From: Acidobacteriaceae bacterium
Lineage (GTDB): Bacteria; Acidobacteriota; Terriglobia; Bryobacterales; Bryobacteraceae
Assembly (NCBI GenBank): GCA_019244055.1
Contig: JAFATG010000157.1
Coordinates: 1-39,992 of the forward strand
Direction: 5' to 3'
DNA: 39,992 nucleotides
The notes under the pieces were generated by a model that was given only the letters and a program-made list of their open reading frames with translations, ran no database searches and had not been told where the DNA came from. Position numbers and translations under genes: made by a program. Each line of letters opens with the position of its first letter. Position 1 is the first letter of the stretch. Below are positions 18,060 to 26,158 of the stretch, piece after piece.

Positions 18060-18656
18060 ATGCACGTGGCCGGCTACGTGCTCGTGGGCGGATGCAGTTC
18101 GCGCATGGGTCACGACAAAGCTCGTCTGCGCCTCCCCGGGCATCTACTCCTCGTAGAAAATGTGGCTGCGAAGGTTCAGAAAATCGCGGGAAATGTAACG
18201 CTCGTCGGAAATCCAGCGGCATACCGCGATCTCGCCATGGAATGCCTCCCGGATCTGCGCTCAGGGAAGGGACCCTTGGCCGGGATTGAAAGCGCTCTGG
18301 CAGCGCAAGGCGCTGAATTGAACCTGATCGTCGCATGCGATATGCCGGATCTGAAAAGTGAATGGCTTGCGCAGCTCCTAGCGGCTGCGGAAGCCTCAGA
18401 CCGGCAGTGCGTGGTGGCCGAAGATCTCGTGGGCTGCGTTCATCCTCTTTGCGCCGTCTATCGCAGCACGTGTTTGCCCGTGGTCCGTGCTGCTTTGGCG
18501 GACGGGCATTTGCGGCTGATGGACTTGATCGACTCTCTGAGCGTTGAAAGGGTCAAATTCGAAACGGTCATCCGCAATGTGAACACCCCGGAAGAGTGGG
18601 AGTCCTGGTGTGCGAGCCAGACCGAGCTCTCTTCCGCTGCGGCACGTGTCTCATAG
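18060..18656 (+). CDS. mobA: Molybdenum cofactor guanylyltransferase
   Basis: MobA transfers GMP from GTP to molybdopterin to make the guanine dinucleotide cofactor. The nucleotide-binding signature LVGGCSSRMGHDK lies at 8-20, followed by GPLAGIESAL and VACDMPDL, all typical of MobA. The product is 198 residues from ATG 18060; a TTG two codons earlier is possible. No other molybdenum-cofactor gene is in the window. The ABC ATPase gene starts three bases after the stop, so the two are probably co-transcribed although functionally unrelated. Confidence 0.9.
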   Translation: MHVAGYVLVGGCSSRMGHDKARLRLPGHLLLVENVAAKVQKIAGNVTLVGNPAAYRDLAMECLPDLRSGKGPLAGIESALAAQGAELNLIVACDMPDLKSEWLAQLLAAAEASDRQCVVAEDLVGCVHPLCAVYRSTCLPVVRAALADGHLRLMDLIDSLSVERVKFETVIRNVNTPEEWESWCASQTELSSAAARVS

Positions 18657-18659
18657 CCG

Positions 18660-19436
18660 ATGCCTCCCGATTTATTCCCGCACTACATTGAGTTTCGGGA
18701 CGTGTTCAAGGCGTTTGACCACCCTGTTCTCGAGAATGTCAGCTTCTATGCAGATGCCGGCAAGACGCTGGCGATTATCGGCCGCAGCGGCGTCGGAAAA
18801 TCGGTCACTCTAAGTCACATCATGGGCTTCTTGAAACCCGACTCCGGAGAAGTGATCGTCGCTCACAGCGACATCACCGGGATGACCGAGGCCGAGCTTC
18901 GGCCGATCCGCAAGAAAGTCACAATGGTCTTCCAGTCGGGAGCATTATTCGACTCCCTTACTGTGGGCGAAAACATTCTGTTCTCGCTTGAATTGCGTGA
19001 AGATTACAACGAGAAGGACAAGGACGACGTCGTCAAGGGCCTGCTGCAGATGGTCGATCTGCAGGATGTAGGAGATCTTTATCCGGCGGACTTATCCACT
19101 GGCTATAAGCGTGCGGTCGCTATCTCGCGGGCTCTTGCTGCACAACCGGAATGTATTCTCTATGATGAGCCCACCACCATGGTCGACCCGATCATGTCCG
19201 ACGATCTCGGGAACCTGATGTTACGGCTGAAGCGCCAGCTCGGCCTTACGTCCATCGTTGTTACGCATGATCTCGACTTGATGCGGAAGGTGGCCGATTC
19301 TGTTGTATTCCTCGATCGTGGCAAGGCGATCTTTTTCGGCCCGGTTTCCGATCTCGAAAGATCGGAACACCCGCATGTCAGAGAATTTTTGGCGATGGAT
19401 AGGCTTGATATGGCGGATGGGTTTGAACATGATTAG
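18660..19436 (+). CDS. ABC transporter ATPase, MlaF/Ttg2A-like, with atypical signature
   Basis: A 258-residue ABC ATPase resembling MlaF, the motor of phospholipid trafficking between the two membranes. Walker A is GRSGVGKS (41-48), the Q-loop is in MVFQSGALFDSLTVGENI, Walker B is CILYDE (165-170) and the switch is His203. The ABC signature reads LSTGYK (145-150) rather than LSGGM/LSGGQ, and the D-loop reads TTMVDP instead of TTGLDP. No mlaE, mlaD or mlaC is nearby, so its permease must be elsewhere if it is a transporter. The 3' end overlaps the SH3 lipoprotein gene by four bases. Confidence 0.82.
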   Translation: MPPDLFPHYIEFRDVFKAFDHPVLENVSFYADAGKTLAIIGRSGVGKSVTLSHIMGFLKPDSGEVIVAHSDITGMTEAELRPIRKKVTMVFQSGALFDSLTVGENILFSLELREDYNEKDKDDVVKGLLQMVDLQDVGDLYPADLSTGYKRAVAISRALAAQPECILYDEPTTMVDPIMSDDLGNLMLRLKRQLGLTSIVVTHDLDLMRKVADSVVFLDRGKAIFFGPVSDLERSEHPHVREFLAMDRLDMADGFEHD

Positions 19437-20731
19437 TTCGTCCCCGAGAAACGACGCTTGAGAGCTGCCCACTCGCGTCCGAAGAACCCCGGATGCGGAA
19501 CCTTCGCTTGCAATTGATTTGTATCGATTCCGGCGGGCTTGCGAGGCTCGCGCGTAATGTCCGGATGATACTCTTCCTTCCCAATCAGGTGCACGTGCAC
19601 ACCGTCGAACAGGAAGGTACGCCGGCGAAGTTTGCCGTCATCGTCCTTCGTGATCAGCTCGAAGGTTCGTCCTGCCGGATTTGAACCAGGCGGACTTACA
19701 TGGACCGGGAAATAGCCTTCCACGTCTCGTTGCCGGTATGAGGTTTCAAATCGATGCCGACGGCGATTCCAGGAAAAGACCCGCCACCCGTCGAAATCGT
19801 AAGAGATGGGGCCGGAGGCGGTTGTCCATAACCAGTCGTGCTTCACCCCTTTCTCGTCATTGATCGTTCCGAGAGAGAAATAGGACGTAATGCGTTTACC
19901 CTCGGCATACTGCGCGACTTCATCCGGGATCGACATCTCCAGATTCCGCGACAACACCCACCCGATCTGATTCGACTTCGTCTTTATGAGAGTCCAGTCT
20001 TCAAGAACGGCGGGCTTTTTCACATCCTGCACTTGCCTTGCAACCGGGTTCAGCGCGGGCGCTGATCGCCGCTCGGCAGCACTCTCAGAACCGTCAATTC
20101 GCTCCGCGGAAAGGGTCTCCCAGTTGGCGGGCGGCTTTGGGGGAGGAGGTGGGGCAAGAAGATTGTGCTTACCCTCGCGCTCCGGGCGATGCTGCCGTGA
20201 CGGTTGCGGGGGGCGCTCTATTACTAATGATGATGAGCGCGCTGTGGTGACTCTCGGCGCCACTTTGTGAGTAAGCACCTGGACTTGCGCACCCTCGGCC
20301 AGTTGCGCGAAAGCAGGCGATCGGCGGTCTGGCGCGAGATGGACATTGAGCGTCTCATAAGCGGATGCGGCGCCCTCGGAGGGCAGCAAAGCGGCTTGCT
20401 GGCGTTCGCGGCGGATCTGCTCCATCTCGGCCGGACTCAGCAGTTCGGTCGAATCTACCCATCCTTCCGCACCCTGATCGGTACGAACTTTGACGAATCT
20501 GCGCCGGACGTCGATGATGCTGACTCGGTCACCGTGTTTGAGTACAGCAACCGCGGTGTTCTTCTGCGCGAGTTGTTTTCGAAGATTCAAAGTCGCGGGT
20601 GCGACATACGCTCGGCCCAGCACTTCTGGGGACTGGCTTTGGCATCCAACCAAGGCAAGGACAAGACCGGTTAGCAGCACAGCCGCCGCTCTCCGCCGGG
20701 ATGCCGACAAAGCGCACAAGAACGGATACAT
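19433..20731 (-). CDS. SH3-domain lipoprotein of unknown function
   Basis: A 432-residue predicted lipoprotein: a basic start, a hydrophobic stretch and the lipobox LALVGC with Cys30. Two bacterial SH3-like segments follow, at about 40-100 (LNLRKQLAQKN...GWVDSTELL) and from about 125, the second interrupted by a Pro/Arg-rich insert (about 175-205) and ending in GWVLSRNLEMSIPDEV. The C-terminal half (about 280-400) is rich in Tyr/Trp and unrecognised. Such domains often bind peptidoglycan. It is the last gene of the scpA-scpB operon, four bases after the CoA-binding gene, without its own ribosome-binding site. Confidence 0.78.
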   Translation of the reverse strand: MYPFLCALSASRRRAAAVLLTGLVLALVGCQSQSPEVLGRAYVAPATLNLRKQLAQKNTAVAVLKHGDRVSIIDVRRRFVKVRTDQGAEGWVDSTELLSPAEMEQIRRERQQAALLPSEGAASAYETLNVHLAPDRRSPAFAQLAEGAQVQVLTHKVAPRVTTARSSSLVIERPPQPSRQHRPEREGKHNLLAPPPPPKPPANWETLSAERIDGSESAAERRSAPALNPVARQVQDVKKPAVLEDWTLIKTKSNQIGWVLSRNLEMSIPDEVAQYAEGKRITSYFSLGTINDEKGVKHDWLWTTASGPISYDFDGWRVFSWNRRRHRFETSYRQRDVEGYFPVHVSPPGSNPAGRTFELITKDDDGKLRRRTFLFDGVHVHLIGKEEYHPDITREPRKPAGIDTNQLQAKVPHPGFFGREWAALKRRFSGTN

Positions 20732-20735
20732 CGAC

Positions 20736-21137
20736 TTAACGAACCAGGCGCGAGATGTCCTTCAGGATACAGCGATCCATGATAACCGGAACACCGGCTG
20801 CTTCCGCCCTTTTTTGTGCCTCGTGATTGATGACCCCCTCCTGCATCCAGATGCAGCGAGTGCGTTTTTCAAGCGCTGCATCCACAATCTCAGGAACCTT
20901 ATCGGATCTGCGAAAGATGTCTACTATATCGACTGCTTCGGGAATATCTCGAACCGAAGCGTACGCCCGCTCTCCAAGAACCTCCGTTTCGTGCGGGTTC
21001 ACGGGGATTACGCGATACCCCTGCCATTGCAGAAATCGGGAGACTCCCAAGCTCGCGCGTCCCGGCTTGTTAGAAGATCCGACTACGGCAATCGTCTTAG
21101 CCGATCGCAGTAGCGCTGCGAGTTCCGGATCGCTCAT
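20736..21137 (-). CDS. CoA-binding protein (YccU-like, CoA_binding_2)
   Basis: A small Rossmann-fold protein like the CoA-binding domain of succinyl-CoA synthetase alpha. The nucleotide-binding region is AVVGSSNKPGRASLGVSRFL near residue 20. PVNPHETEVLGE and IWMQEGV are typical of the YccU group. The biochemical role is not established. The ATG at 21135-21137 shares its A with the TGA of the upstream pseudouridine synthase gene; GTG 21138-21140 is an alternative. Either way translation is probably coupled. Confidence 0.88.
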   Translation of the reverse strand: MSDPELAALLRSAKTIAVVGSSNKPGRASLGVSRFLQWQGYRVIPVNPHETEVLGERAYASVRDIPEAVDIVDIFRRSDKVPEIVDAALEKRTRCIWMQEGVINHEAQKRAEAAGVPVIMDRCILKDISRLVR

Positions 21138-21895
21138 CACGATTTAATCGTCTCACCGCTCTGCGCGACATGATCCAGACTCATCAGTTTGCGGAAACGT
21201 GCCACTTCAGCGTTGGTCAAGGTTCGGTAAGAGCCTGGCTTCAGCGCGCCGAGTTCTAGAAACCCGATCTTCACCCGCTTCAGTTTCTCAACCAATCGGC
21301 CGAAATGCTTAAACATAATCCTGATCTGGTTTTGTCGCCCTTCTACCAGCCGCACTTCATACCAGGGATTCTCGCCTGGACGAATCAATTTGAGCCCGGC
21401 CGGTGCGGTTCTGCGGCCGTGCATTGGAATACCCCGCCGGAACTCCTCTTCCTGTTCGGCCGTGAGTGCCCCGTTTACCTTGACGAGATAGGTCTTGGTC
21501 ACATGGCTTGCAGGGGACATGAGCCGGTTCGCGAACTCGCCGTCGTTGGTGAGCAGTACGAGCCCTTCGCTCGCGTAATCGAGACGCCCTATAGGATAAA
21601 TGCGCTCGCGAACACCTTTTAAGAACGTCATTACGGTTTGACGCCCCTGCGGATCGCGAACAGTAGTCACGCAGTTCTTTGGTTTGTTCAAAACAAAGTA
21701 GACATGGCGATCCGGCGCGCTCAGCACTCGGCCATCCACTTTCACCCTGTCCACGGCAAGGTCTGCTTTCCAGCCTAATGTAGTGACGGTCTTGCCGTTG
21801 ACCGACACCCGGCCCGCCGAAATCAGTTCTTCCGCCTTTCTGCGGCTCGCAATTCCCGCGTGCGCCAGGATCTTTTGAAGGCGCTCTTCAGGCAT
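21137..21895 (-). CDS. rluB: rRNA pseudouridine synthase, RluB/RsuA family
   Basis: This enzyme isomerises a uridine in rRNA. An S4 RNA-binding domain (MPEERLQKILAHAGIASRRK, 1-48) precedes the catalytic domain, where GRLDYASEGLVLLTNDG holds the nucleophile Asp106. Placement next to scpB is typical of RluB, which modifies 23S rRNA, but RsuA-type specificity cannot be excluded. The frame is open for 32 codons further upstream. I chose ATG 21895 because it matches the family start, follows GGAAGCGG and overlaps scpB by eight bases. Product 252 residues. Confidence 0.92.
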   Translation of the reverse strand: MPEERLQKILAHAGIASRRKAEELISAGRVSVNGKTVTTLGWKADLAVDRVKVDGRVLSAPDRHVYFVLNKPKNCVTTVRDPQGRQTVMTFLKGVRERIYPIGRLDYASEGLVLLTNDGEFANRLMSPASHVTKTYLVKVNGALTAEQEEEFRRGIPMHGRRTAPAGLKLIRPGENPWYEVRLVEGRQNQIRIMFKHFGRLVEKLKRVKIGFLELGALKPGSYRTLTNAEVARFRKLMSLDHVAQSGETIKS

Positions 21896-22598
21896 CCGCT
21901 TCCGGAAGTTTTGCGTCCTCGGTTTGCTTACTCTCCGCGTGTTGAAGCGAAGCTTCTTCGATGTCGAGCGCGAGACGCCCCAATTCTTCAAACTCTTTTA
22001 GGGTGGGCAGCTCGGCCAGGGAGTTCAAGCCGAATTGGATCAGGAACTCGCGCGTCGTCTTGTACAGTATTGGCTTGCCCAAGACATTTTTGCGTCCTGC
22101 GGCAGCGATCAATTTGCGATCGAGTAGGGTCTTCAAGACCCCAGCCCCTTGTACACCGCGGACCTCCATGATCTCGGGCGCGGTGATCGGCTGCTTATAG
22201 GCAACAACGGCCAATGTCTCGAGAGCTGCGAGGGAAAGTTTCAACGGCGGCTGAAGTTTCTTCACGAACTGCCGAATCGACTCGTGGTACTCGGGCTTTG
22301 TAGCCATCTGATAACCGCCGGCAAGTTCCCGGATAGCAATACCGTGATCCGGCGCTGAATATTCAGCGACAAGCTGCTCCAAGATCGGTGTTACTGCGTC
22401 AAGCGGTTGCCCGACAGCGCCTGCGATCTGTTCCGCGCTAAGAGGTTCATCCGTGATATAAATCGCGGCCTCGATCACCGCTTTCAGATTTGCTGTGTTG
22501 GCCGGAAGCGCCGTTTCCTGAACCGCTTCGGCCAAAATATCCTCGAAGGCGGGATCATCGCCGGTCTGGTCTTCGAGAGCTTGCTCTACTTCTTCCAT
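21888..22598 (-). CDS. scpB: Segregation and condensation protein B
   Basis: ScpB is the winged-helix kleisin-interacting subunit of the SMC-ScpAB condensin complex that organises the chromosome. The core (about 38-205) contains IEAAIYITDEPLS, LAALETLAVVAYKQPIT, EIMEVRGV and LGKPILYKTTREFL, all family hallmarks. An acidic N-terminal extension (1-35) and an acidic tail surround it. The product is 236 residues. It starts eight bases after the scpA stop and is followed by the overlapping pseudouridine synthase gene. Confidence 0.95.
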   Translation of the reverse strand: MEEVEQALEDQTGDDPAFEDILAEAVQETALPANTANLKAVIEAAIYITDEPLSAEQIAGAVGQPLDAVTPILEQLVAEYSAPDHGIAIRELAGGYQMATKPEYHESIRQFVKKLQPPLKLSLAALETLAVVAYKQPITAPEIMEVRGVQGAGVLKTLLDRKLIAAAGRKNVLGKPILYKTTREFLIQFGLNSLAELPTLKEFEELGRLALDIEEASLQHAESKQTEDAKLPEADA

Positions 22599-22606
22599 GC
22601 CTCGTA

Positions 22607-23392
22607 TCAGTGATAGTCCTGTTCGACGGTGGCGAGATCTTCGCTAGCTCTGCTCTCCGAACTGAAGTTAGTACCCGGAAGCAACCCAATATCGCCAAAG
22701 GCGTCGCTCTGTGTCAATTCAATCGTCCGGCGCTTCACCAGTTCCAGTATGGCCAGAAACAGAGAAATCATTGCGCGCCGGCTCCGCTGCCGTTCGAGCA
22801 GTTGCATCGCCGAAACTGGTCCGTGCCTTCGCGACTGCTCCATCTGAGCACAGAGATACTCCATCATCTCGGGAACGCTGACGTTCTCTCTTCCAACTTC
22901 GTATGCCGGACGGTTCTTGGCCCGTTCCAGTACGCCTTGAAATGTCCTTACCAGATCGAAAATCGTGACCGCGAGCGCCGGACCTTCATCCTCGGACAGA
23001 AAGCGCTCGATCTGTGGATTCGACCAGACGGCCTCCTCGATGACACGCTTCTGCTGCAGCATCTCGGCGGCATTTTTGAAGCGCTCGTGCTCGATCAGGC
23101 GTTCCACGAGCTCCTTCCGAGGATCCTCTTCAGGCGCGATTTTGTCGAGCTCCGGATCTTTGGGCAGCAGCATCTTGCTCTTGATATGGATCAGGGTGGC
23201 AGCCATGTAGACGAATTCGGAGCTGAGCTCGATGTCCCACTCCATCGCCTTCTGCACATAATCCAGATACTGAGCGGTGATCTTCGCGATTGGGATGTCG
23301 TAAATGTTGATCTGCTGCTTGCGGATGAGGTCGAGAAGCAGATCGAGCGGCCCGTCGTACTGCTCCAGATGGAAATTCAAGGCCGATGACAC
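22607..23392 (-). CDS. scpA: Segregation and condensation protein A (kleisin)
   Basis: ScpA bridges the SMC heads in the bacterial condensin complex. The diagnostic N-terminus FHLEQYDGPLDLLLDLIRKQ is at 7-26, followed by IAKITAQYLDYV and the AATLIHIKSKMLLP helix. The C-terminal winged helix (RRAMISLFLAILELVKRR) binds the SMC cap. The start is GTG, and the length of 261 residues is normal. It is the first gene of the five-gene operon scpA-scpB-pseudouridine synthase-CoA-binding-SH3 lipoprotein. Confidence 0.95.
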   Translation of the reverse strand: MSSALNFHLEQYDGPLDLLLDLIRKQQINIYDIPIAKITAQYLDYVQKAMEWDIELSSEFVYMAATLIHIKSKMLLPKDPELDKIAPEEDPRKELVERLIEHERFKNAAEMLQQKRVIEEAVWSNPQIERFLSEDEGPALAVTIFDLVRTFQGVLERAKNRPAYEVGRENVSVPEMMEYLCAQMEQSRRHGPVSAMQLLERQRSRRAMISLFLAILELVKRRTIELTQSDAFGDIGLLPGTNFSSESRASEDLATVEQDYH

Positions 23393-23414
23393 TAGCTACA
23401 CATTAGCATCCAAA

Positions 23415-23432
23415 AAGGGGTGGCCACCCCTT
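23415..23432. repeat. Perfect 18-bp palindrome AAGGGGTGGCCACCCCTT
   Basis: A perfect palindrome lies between the divergent starts of scpA and the Uma2-family gene, 30 nt before the latter. It could be an operator, a cruciform or a dispersed REP-like unit. A second GC-rich hairpin lies on the other side of the Uma2 gene. Confidence 0.6.
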
Positions 23433-23462
23433 CGTGACTGCTCCTGAAATAAAATTGTCGTT

Positions 23463-23975
23463 ATGGCGAGCACCGCGTCTCTCCTTACGCTCGAAGAGTT
23501 TCGGGCGCGGTATGCCGATGCAAAGCCTTATTACGAGTACTGGTTTGGGGAGGCAATTCAAAAAGCGGAGCCGACATGGTTGCACGCATTGCTTCTGCAG
23601 ATTCTAGGGGAGTTTTTCACGCGTTCCGGTTATAAGTCAGGGCCGGAACTGGAATTGAGAATTGACCAGAACTGGCAACCGAAGGCGGATGTCGCGGCCG
23701 CCAGCCAAATCGAGCAACCTTACCCGACTAAGCCTGTTGACGTAGTTGCTGAGGTTCTATCACCTGAAGACCGAATGCAACACGTCTATCGTAAGTGCCG
23801 CGAATACGCTCGGATCGGCATCCCTGCCATCTTCGTTTTTGATCCTGTGGACAAGATCGCCTGGGTATGGAGCCGGGATGCTCAGAACTTGGAGCGCGTC
23901 GAAGAACTTCATCTGCCGAATGGCCGAATGATTCCCACGAGAGAAATCTGGGAAGAGTTGGATAAGCGGCAGTAG
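23463..23975 (+). CDS. Uma2-family (DUF820) putative restriction-endonuclease-fold protein
   Basis: A 170-residue protein of the Uma2 family, which has a PD-(D/E)XK nuclease fold and often occurs in many copies in Cyanobacteria and Acidobacteriota. Candidate active-site residues are Asp76 (KADV), Glu97 (VVAEVLSPED) and Lys111 (YRKCREYARIG). The AIFVFDP strand that follows is also typical. Its biological role is not known. The gene stands alone between a palindrome (23415-23432), another hairpin (23989-24002) and a tRNA, which suggests a mobile or recently inserted unit. Confidence 0.85.
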   Translation: MASTASLLTLEEFRARYADAKPYYEYWFGEAIQKAEPTWLHALLLQILGEFFTRSGYKSGPELELRIDQNWQPKADVAAASQIEQPYPTKPVDVVAEVLSPEDRMQHVYRKCREYARIGIPAIFVFDPVDKIAWVWSRDAQNLERVEELHLPNGRMIPTREIWEELDKRQ

Positions 23976-23988
23976 CCTTGAGATACAA

Positions 23989-24002
23989 GGCGGGCACCCG
24001 CC
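23989..24002. repeat. GC hairpin GGCGGGCACCCGCC
   Basis: A six-base inverted repeat with a CA loop begins 13 nt after the Uma2 stop codon. It lacks a T-tract, so it is a poor intrinsic terminator and fits a REP-like element better. It faces the similar-sized palindrome on the other side of the gene. Confidence 0.45.
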
Positions 24003-24032
24003 CCATTAACGGTGCAGAGTTGGAAGAGGATT

Positions 24033-24106
24033 TGGCTGGGAGGCAGGGACTCGAACCCCGATACGCAGATCCAGAGTCTGCAGTCTTACCATTAGACGAC
24101 CTCCCA
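24033..24106 (-). tRNA. tRNA-Gln(CTG)
   Basis: On the minus strand the 74-nt cloverleaf has acceptor TGGGAGG/CCTCCCA and anticodon arm GCAGA-CTCTGGA-TCTGC, giving anticodon CTG. The T arm contains GTTCGAGTC, the discriminator is G and CCA is encoded. The U1-A72 pair is typical of glutamine tRNAs. Confidence 0.96.
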
Positions 24107-24192
24107 ACAGATCCAATCGCAGTATAACAAGCGGTACTTACTTTCGGTCGTCGAGAGCCGTTGACGCGAAAAGTCTCCGGTCTTCTTCGTTC

Positions 24193-25092
24193 TTATGGCT
24201 GTCCGACAGTGGAGGAACCACTGGTGGCCGAGTTCGCCTGTGAGCTCGTGTGGGTGGCTTCGTCCATTGCGGCTTTGGAATTGGCATCGCCTGGCACGAG
24301 CTTGGCCTCGACAATAAACCGTTTCGGCGCCGATCCGACATAGTTGAACGGATAACACGTGATCATTGTCAGTAAGTTGTCGCGAGCGCCATTGATCCCC
24401 GGAATTAGTCCTCCTCCGTTCGAACTCAGCACACTTACATCTGTGGGCTTCACGATTTTTGTAGTGAGGACCTGGTACGTGTAGGTTCCATTAGTGGATT
24501 GGAATGTCACCAAGTCACCCTTCTTGATATCTTTCAGCGCGCGGAAGAGCGTATCTCGGTGCGCGGCAATCGCAAAGTTCCCAGGGTGGCCGGGAAGAGC
24601 CGTCGATGGGACATGGCCAACCGCAACGGCTAGCATCTTCGTATCGACTCCCTGACGAACAATTGCCGATACATGCAGCCGCTCGATTCCCAGCCGGCCA
24701 AGCAAAGCGCCCTCTGGTGGAGGGATAGCAGCAGTCGTTGGCGGGGCAGCAGGCTTGGACACCGGCTTCGGCCGCGCTGTAACTCTGGCTGCCATGATGG
24801 CTCCCAAAGGTGTTTGGGCGCGGAGGTAATCACGGAAGCCAACTGAGCCATGGCCGGCTATCTGCTCATTGAAGGCCCAGTTCTCATACGCTTGATAGAC
24901 GTACCGATCGCAGAGAGTGTACCCGTAGTAACCAACGCCAAATAGACCCAAAATCAAGAGGAATGTCTGGATACGCCGCAGCCCTGAGCGTTGCGTCGCG
25001 GCGGAATCGCAACGCCGCTTTCGGTTATGGCTGTGCTCACCGGGCCTGTAATGGCGAGTGGATCCTTCGATTGCCGGTGCCGAGTCACCCAT
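24193..25092 (-). CDS. Sortase (class D-like) with N-terminal membrane anchor
   Basis: A cysteine transpeptidase that should cut an LPxT-type signal and join the protein to an amine acceptor. From ATG 25092 it has a basic cytoplasmic N-terminus (to about 40), one transmembrane segment (about 41-61), a Pro/Ala linker (about 106-128) and the sortase barrel. The catalytic triad is visible: His178 (IAAHRDTLF), Cys246 (LTMITCYPF) and Arg258 (PKRFIV). The ITCYPFNYVGSAPKRF context resembles class D enzymes. The ATG follows GGGAAG by seven bases and begins one base after the VWA stop; a GTG five codons upstream is possible. It is the last gene of an operon with its likely substrate. Confidence 0.92.
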   Translation of the reverse strand: MGDSAPAIEGSTRHYRPGEHSHNRKRRCDSAATQRSGLRRIQTFLLILGLFGVGYYGYTLCDRYVYQAYENWAFNEQIAGHGSVGFRDYLRAQTPLGAIMAARVTARPKPVSKPAAPPTTAAIPPPEGALLGRLGIERLHVSAIVRQGVDTKMLAVAVGHVPSTALPGHPGNFAIAAHRDTLFRALKDIKKGDLVTFQSTNGTYTYQVLTTKIVKPTDVSVLSSNGGGLIPGINGARDNLLTMITCYPFNYVGSAPKRFIVEAKLVPGDANSKAAMDEATHTSSQANSATSGSSTVGQP

Positions 25093-25093
25093 A

Positions 25094-26131
25094 TCAGTTC
25101 TTCCCACCTTGGGTGGCGGTCTCCAATGCGGAAATCCGATCGGCTAACGGAGCGATCGAATAGCTTGTCCGCGTGCGGACCGCTAACTTGACGCCCTTGT
25201 CCTCTGCCCGTACTTTGACGGTTCTACTCACACGTTTGTCCGTCGCTTCATTGGGAATATAGCCGATCGTGTAACGGTTCCGAATTTCTTTCGAAATCCT
25301 GTCGAAGACGGGAACAATTTGGGACTGCTCCTCTGGCTCAAAGAACTCACCGCCGCTGATGGCAGCCATCTTTTTCAATACCGACGGATTGAGGTCACGA
25401 TCATTCGGGTCCAGCAAACCGATCGTGTAAATAGTTGCTCGCGACGCTTCTATGAGGGTCATCAACTCCGGGAAACGGGTCACGCTCACGTTATCGCCGC
25501 CATCGCTCACGACAATCAGCGTGCGTTTTTCGAAATGGCTCAGCTCCAGATGTTTCAGCGCGTAGGCAACCGCGTCGTACAAAGCCGTTTGGCCCACTGG
25601 TTCACCATAATCGAGCGCGTGTCGCAGAAGCTGAATATTATCGGTGAACGCTATGTTGAATGGCAGGCCGCGGGTAACGTAGTTGTTGAAATTAACAACA
25701 AAGAACTGATCTTGTGGGTTGCTCTGTTTGGCGAAGGCCAGCCCAGCAAGAACGACCTCCGGCCGCTTCGAACGCATACTTCCGCTGTTGTCGACCACCA
25801 ACCCGACTGTAACGGGCGTATCTATGTTTGCGAATTGTGTGATCTCGCGGGGTGATCCATCTTCAAATATCTTGAAATTACCTTTGGTGAGGCCTGTCAC
25901 GTAACCCCCATGTGGTCGCCTAACGAGCACATCGAGCAACACCAAATCCACGTTATCTGAAATGTTGAGAACCCCTCGTTCAACCGACGTGCCTTTTTGT
26001 TGGCCAGCATCCGATAAGGTCACGGTCAAGCTGTGTGCAATTGATTCGCGACTGCAGATGAGAATCGCGGCCAGCAGAACGAAAACCGCAAAGGAAAAGA
26101 CGCCCGAGTGGGGTCCCACCCAGGCGTCCAT
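25094..26131 (-). CDS. VWA-domain protein of the Acidobacteriota VWFA-related type
   Basis: A 345-residue protein with an N-terminal hydrophobic segment (about 10-28; signal peptide or anchor), a short beta-domain (LDVLVRRPHGGYVTGLTKGN) and a von Willebrand A domain. The MIDAS metal site is visible as DNSGS (114-118), then QTALYDAV and VSDGGDN. The C-terminal part (YTIGYIPN onward) matches the TIGR03436-type layout common in Acidobacteriota. VWA domains usually mediate protein-protein contacts. It has no sorting signal of its own. The ATG at 26131, seven bases after GGAG, is preferred over GTG 26149. It lies between the sortase gene and its predicted substrate. Confidence 0.9.
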   Translation of the reverse strand: MDAWVGPHSGVFSFAVFVLLAAILICSRESIAHSLTVTLSDAGQQKGTSVERGVLNISDNVDLVLLDVLVRRPHGGYVTGLTKGNFKIFEDGSPREITQFANIDTPVTVGLVVDNSGSMRSKRPEVVLAGLAFAKQSNPQDQFFVVNFNNYVTRGLPFNIAFTDNIQLLRHALDYGEPVGQTALYDAVAYALKHLELSHFEKRTLIVVSDGGDNVSVTRFPELMTLIEASRATIYTIGLLDPNDRDLNPSVLKKMAAISGGEFFEPEEQSQIVPVFDRISKEIRNRYTIGYIPNEATDKRVSRTVKVRAEDKGVKLAVRTRTSYSIAPLADRISALETATQGGKN

Positions 26132-26158
26132 TCCAAATCTCCGATTCACCTCCGAATG

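Noticed and set aside
17853-18143. Minus-strand frame in the gap between the amidase gene and mobA
   Set aside because: It overlaps the mobA start, has no recognisable domain and no ribosome-binding site; the 219-nt gap looks like a divergent promoter region.
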